DNA of 8,970 nucleotides from Flavobacterium sp. (GTDB lineage: Bacteria; Bacteroidota; Bacteroidia; Flavobacteriales; Flavobacteriaceae), in assembly GCF_003525665.1 (NCBI RefSeq), contig NZ_DQDX01000065.1:1-8970 (forward strand). The letters are read 5' to 3'. Below the pieces are notes generated by a model that saw nothing but the letters and a program-made list of their open reading frames with translations, did no database searches and had not been told where the DNA came from. Positions 6,315-8,970 of this stretch are shown here, piece after piece. How positions within the stretch are numbered: the stretch's first letter is position 1; the number at the start of each line of letters is the position of its first letter. Both the position numbers and the translations under genes were made by a program.

Positions 6315-7625
6315 TCATATAATCTTAAATTTCTTTTTTAAACTTTGATCTATCAAATTTGTGTTTAAAAGACAATACAACATGGTGAAAAAAACTACAC
6401 CTCGTTGTCTCCATAAAAATGATTCTGTCAAAAATAAACTTATCATTAGAACTGCAAAAGAAAAATGTATAAAATCTTTGTTTCTAATTGCTATTTTTAA
6501 TGTTAAGAGTACCATTATTATCAAAAGTAGGAATGCAAATACACCCAAATCGGCAAAATTTTGCACATATTGATTGTGAAAATTGAATCTTTCATAACCA
6601 GGATACAAATTGTGTTCAATTCTTTTTTCTTTAATTTTTGCCCAAGAAGCATTTAGTCCGAAACCTGTGAAAAAAATATTTTCTTCTTGAAGTAGTTCTT
6701 TAAAAATTCTTATTTGATACACCCTCAAAGCTGTTCCTGGAAAAAAATCGTTGTGTTGAAATTTATCTTTATTCCACGCTTCATTGATAGTAACATTATA
6801 AACCGCGCCTTCTTTTGATATGGAATTGTTTATAGTTTTTTCTGTTCCTGTAGATTGAATTTCGATTTCAAATCGCTCTTTAATTTTATTAAAAAATAAA
6901 ATTGATGCCACAACTGTAAGAATCAGGAAGATAAAAACATAACTTTTTTTAACAGTATTTTTTCTATTGGAGAAAGCGTAAATTAATAACAACAAAACAA
7001 AGGTTAAGATAATGTTTTTGGAAGAAAGTAAAATTGTAACTAGTGCCAAAATGATTAACGCAATTTTATCGAATGCAGTTTTGTTGGTTTTAACTAAAAA
7101 ATAAAAAAAACTCACCACACAGTAAACCGAAACGTGAATTGCGTTGACGTCTAAAGTTACTAATTCATGATAGAAAAAAACAGACGTATCATTTGTAAGA
7201 CAATATCGTACAATTGCTTTAATAAGATAAAAAACACAATATCCGAAAATAGCATGACTAAAATAGCTCAGAATTTTGAGTTTATCGGCTTTGCTAAATT
7301 GAATTATAAAAAAACAAATTGGAAGTAATAAAAGCGATAATTCTTTAGAAAGTGCGGCAAAAGTTAATTTAAAATCTATCGTCCAAATTATAGATAACAA
7401 CATTATAAGATAGAGCGCAATTGGATAAATTAAGATTTTTTGAAAGTTAAATTTGTAGTTTTTGGCATTTAAAATTGATGTTATTACAAATACAATTACT
7501 GCTATACTATTGAAAATATATGGTAACGGAATGGTAACTAGAACTAAAGCCGCAAGTAGAACAAATAAATTATTTTTTCTTTCCTCTTGCCAAGCAGTCA
7601 TTAAGTAATTGTAAATATTGCCCAT
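6315..7625 (-). CDS. O-antigen polymerase/ligase-family membrane protein (Wzy/WaaL-like)
   Basis: The 436-residue protein is mostly hydrophobic, with about ten to twelve membrane segments. A large hydrophilic, presumably periplasmic loop (about 246-345) ends in FNFHNQYVQNFADLG (347-361), just before the next membrane helix. A long loop with a HNxY-type motif next to a C-terminal helix bundle is the signature of the O-antigen ligase/Wzy_C family. Such proteins join lipid-linked repeat units into polymer (Wzy) or attach polymer to an acceptor (WaaL) on the outer face of the inner membrane. Because the gene lies between repeat-unit glycosyltransferase and sugar-nucleotide genes, polymerase is the likelier role, but the two cannot be separated by sequence alone. 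The ATG at 7625 overlaps the upstream glycosyltransferase gene by 56 bases; a second in-frame ATG at 7601 (MTAWQEER) would reduce this to 32. Overlap suggests translational coupling. Confidence 0.85.
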   Translation of the reverse strand: MGNIYNYLMTAWQEERKNNLFVLLAALVLVTIPLPYIFNSIAVIVFVITSILNAKNYKFNFQKILIYPIALYLIMLLSIIWTIDFKLTFAALSKELSLLLLPICFFIIQFSKADKLKILSYFSHAIFGYCVFYLIKAIVRYCLTNDTSVFFYHELVTLDVNAIHVSVYCVVSFFYFLVKTNKTAFDKIALIILALVTILLSSKNIILTFVLLLLIYAFSNRKNTVKKSYVFIFLILTVVASILFFNKIKERFEIEIQSTGTEKTINNSISKEGAVYNVTINEAWNKDKFQHNDFFPGTALRVYQIRIFKELLQEENIFFTGFGLNASWAKIKEKRIEHNLYPGYERFNFHNQYVQNFADLGVFAFLLLIIMVLLTLKIAIRNKDFIHFSFAVLMISLFLTESFLWRQRGVVFFTMLYCLLNTNLIDQSLKKKFKII

Positions 7626-8673
7626 TAATTTTATCCCAATTGAAATCTTTAATTATTGCTTGGTAGTTGTTTTGAACCATTGGCAAGTTATCACTTTTTT
7701 TGATAGTTTCTAAAATATTCTTTACTTCTTCTGGATTAGAAAAGTAATAGCTATTTTCTTTTAGAATTCCCTTGTTAAAATCGTTGTTATGAGCGATTAC
7801 CAGTGCCTGCGATGCCATTGCTTCTAGAAGCGAAGGATTGGTTCCGCCTACAGAATGGCCATGAAAATAAAGTTTAGAATAGTAGCGTAAGTTGTTAAGA
7901 TGTTCTAAGTTATAGATTCCGCCAAGGAACTTAATATTGTTGAAATTCTTGTACTTGCTTTTTAGGTATTCACCATATTTTGTATCATGTTTTCCTACAA
8001 CCAAAATAGGTGTTTTATCACTAGAACTACTTACGCCTTCAAGAACCATGTCTAGATTATTTTCTGGTTCGAAACGCGCCATAATCATGTTGAAGTTTTC
8101 TTTTTGAACATTATATTCCTTTAAGATTTCTTCGTTTGGATTATTAAATGGATGTGCGCCGTATGCGATATAAGTTGATTCTTTTTTATACTTTTCTTTT
8201 AGAAATTTTTCAATTCCGAGTGAATCAGAAATTAAATAGTCACTCGAAATTGCTGCTAATCTTTCAGCAAATTTTAAAAACTGTTGTACTGGTTTAGAAT
8301 ATTTGGTGCGCTTCCACTCCAATCCGTCCATATTGGTTACAATAATTGATTTTTTGGGCAATAGAAAATACCAAACCGAATTACTTGTGTAACCTAATTG
8401 AAGTATGATATCGAAATCTCTCTTTCGAGAATCCATGATGCAATTGTAATCATATATAAACTGACCAAAAGTACCATATTTATACTCTGGATCGTGCTGA
8501 TGAATAATATTTACACCATGAAATGTTTTTTCTTGAAACTTATGATTGTGTGAATTATAGCAATACACATCGTGTCCTTTTTCTACAAGATACACCGAGA
8601 AAAACTCTGCAAATTGTTCAAAACCTCCGTAATAGTTGGGTATTCCTCTTGTTCCTAAGATCGCTATTTTCAT
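7570..8673 (-). CDS. Glycosyltransferase with DUF1972 N-terminal domain (Cps2T/WchF rhamnosyltransferase-like)
   Basis: This 367-residue GT-B enzyme carries a DUF1972 domain (about 1-185) and a GT1/4-type C-terminal domain (about 190-340). Diagnostic stretches are MKIAILGTRGIPNYYGGFEQ (1-20), NMDGLEWKR (114-122), ARFEPENN (199-206) and HGHSVGGTNPSLLEAM (271-286) with Glu284 as the conserved donor-site acid. The best-known relatives, pneumococcal Cps2T/WchF, add rhamnose to a glucose-linked lipid as the second step of repeat-unit synthesis. No dTDP-rhamnose genes are in the window, so the donor sugar here is uncertain. The protein is expected on the cytoplasmic face of the membrane. ATG 8673 fits the family start exactly. 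The gene follows the partial glycosyltransferase after 52 bases and overlaps the polymerase gene downstream. A TAnnTTTG box lies 20 bases ahead of the ATG. Confidence 0.92.
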   Translation of the reverse strand: MKIAILGTRGIPNYYGGFEQFAEFFSVYLVEKGHDVYCYNSHNHKFQEKTFHGVNIIHQHDPEYKYGTFGQFIYDYNCIMDSRKRDFDIILQLGYTSNSVWYFLLPKKSIIVTNMDGLEWKRTKYSKPVQQFLKFAERLAAISSDYLISDSLGIEKFLKEKYKKESTYIAYGAHPFNNPNEEILKEYNVQKENFNMIMARFEPENNLDMVLEGVSSSSDKTPILVVGKHDTKYGEYLKSKYKNFNNIKFLGGIYNLEHLNNLRYYSKLYFHGHSVGGTNPSLLEAMASQALVIAHNNDFNKGILKENSYYFSNPEEVKNILETIKKSDNLPMVQNNYQAIIKDFNWDKINGQYLQLLNDCLARGKKK

Positions 8674-8692
8674 GCAATGGTGTTATCGATTG

Positions 8693-8700
8693 CAAAAGTA
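8693..8700 (-). promoter_or_regulatory. Candidate Bacteroidota -7 promoter box for the minus-strand operon
   Basis: On the minus strand the bases read TACTTTTG, an exact match to the Bacteroidota -7 consensus TAnnTTTG, ending 19 bases before the ATG at 8673. No clear TTG/TTTG -33 element is seen at the expected distance in the very AT-rich sequence upstream, so this rests on one short motif. If real, it would give the DUF1972 glycosyltransferase-to-phosphotransferase genes a promoter separate from the upstream glycosyltransferase, with a leader of only about a dozen bases. Confidence 0.3.
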
Positions 8701-8725
8701 CATTTTTATGTATAAAAATAAATAC

Positions 8726-8970
8726 TTAATTTATAAATTTATTGTTATCTAAAATAGCATTTTGAATTTGTTTTGCCGCAATACTCCAATTGTATTTTTT
8801 ATAAACCTTCTCTTTTTTTTCAACCAAATATTGGTCAGATAAAGCAACTTTGATTTTTTTGTCTAAATCTAGTGCGTCATAAGGATTAAAAAGGCAATCG
8901 GACATAAAATCGAAATCGGACATTGCAGTTGTATTTGAGCAAACTGTTGGTATTCCGCAAGCCATAGATT
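8726..8970 (-). CDS. Family 4-type glycosyltransferase, C-terminal fragment (5'-truncated by window edge)
   Basis: About 80 C-terminal residues of a glycosyltransferase are present. The frame is open to the right edge: TCT (Ser) precedes the ATG at 8965, and the two bases before it, AA, are compatible with a GAA glutamate codon. The sequence therefore reads as (E)SMACGIPTVCSN, the classic E-x-M-A-C-G-x-P-V-V donor-site loop of GT4 enzymes, and the ATG at 8965 is internal. Further features are LFNPYDALDLDKKI, the usual region for residues contacting the nucleotide sugar and ribose, and a terminal helix containing YNWSIAAKQI, typical of the final 'W...A' segment of the fold. Donor and acceptor cannot be inferred. 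It belongs to the same minus-strand block as the next glycosyltransferase, 52 bases downstream. Confidence 0.82.
   Translation of the reverse strand, partial: SMACGIPTVCSNTTAMSDFDFMSDCLFNPYDALDLDKKIKVALSDQYLVEKKEKVYKKYNWSIAAKQIQNAILDNNKFIN

Noticed and set aside
6361..6573. Plus-strand 70-codon open frame opposite the polymerase
   Set aside because: Antisense to the C-terminal membrane segments and the HNQY motif; no domain features.
8523..8729. Plus-strand 68-codon open frame opposite the DUF1972 glycosyltransferase start
   Set aside because: Antisense to the conserved N-terminal motif; no independent support.

Overview
The window is strongly AT-rich, dense with genes, and lacks Shine-Dalgarno-like sites before most starts. 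Its protein families (an ORF6N-domain protein, a WbuB-like glycosyltransferase, a flavobacterial-style polyprenyl glycosylphosphotransferase) point to a member of the Bacteroidota, most likely Flavobacteriaceae (Flavobacterium or a relative). This is inferred from composition and family resemblance, not from a search. The content is part of a surface polysaccharide (capsule, O-antigen or exopolysaccharide) biosynthesis locus, cut at both ends by the window.

Layout. The left part (2-3872) reads on the + strand: the 3' part of a CapK/PaaK-like adenylate-forming ligase, a small ORF6N-domain gene, wecB (non-hydrolysing UDP-GlcNAc 2-epimerase) and a WbuB-like family 4 glycosyltransferase. The right part (3869-8970) reads on the - strand, in transcription order: the 3' end of another family 4 glycosyltransferase, a DUF1972/Cps2T-like glycosyltransferase, a polytopic O-antigen polymerase/ligase-like protein, a UDP-glucuronate decarboxylase (UXS) and the initiating polyprenyl-phosphate sugar-1-phosphate transferase. 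The two blocks converge and their stop codons overlap at 3869-3872.

How the genes fit together. The phosphotransferase would load the first sugar phosphate onto undecaprenyl phosphate at the inner membrane. The three glycosyltransferases would extend the repeat unit, using among others UDP-ManNAc (from WecB) and UDP-xylose (from UXS). The polytopic protein would polymerise or ligate the units on the periplasmic face. The CapK-like ligase may decorate the polymer. No flippase (Wzx) and no chain-length or export genes (Wzc, Wza) lie in the window.

There is no gene-free stretch above 300 bases. The longest gaps are about 100 bases (2587-2687), 91 bases (6224-6314, or 61 with the earlier UXS start) and 56 bases (1445-1500), and each holds inverted-repeat structure. 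No tRNA, rRNA, CRISPR array, insertion sequence or origin was seen. I found no convincing undescribed multi-gene system. The most unusual signals are at DNA level: a 31-bp near-perfect palindrome inside the ORF6N reading frame, two mutually exclusive hairpins abutting wecB, and a long imperfect inverted repeat that ends at the WbuB-like start codon.
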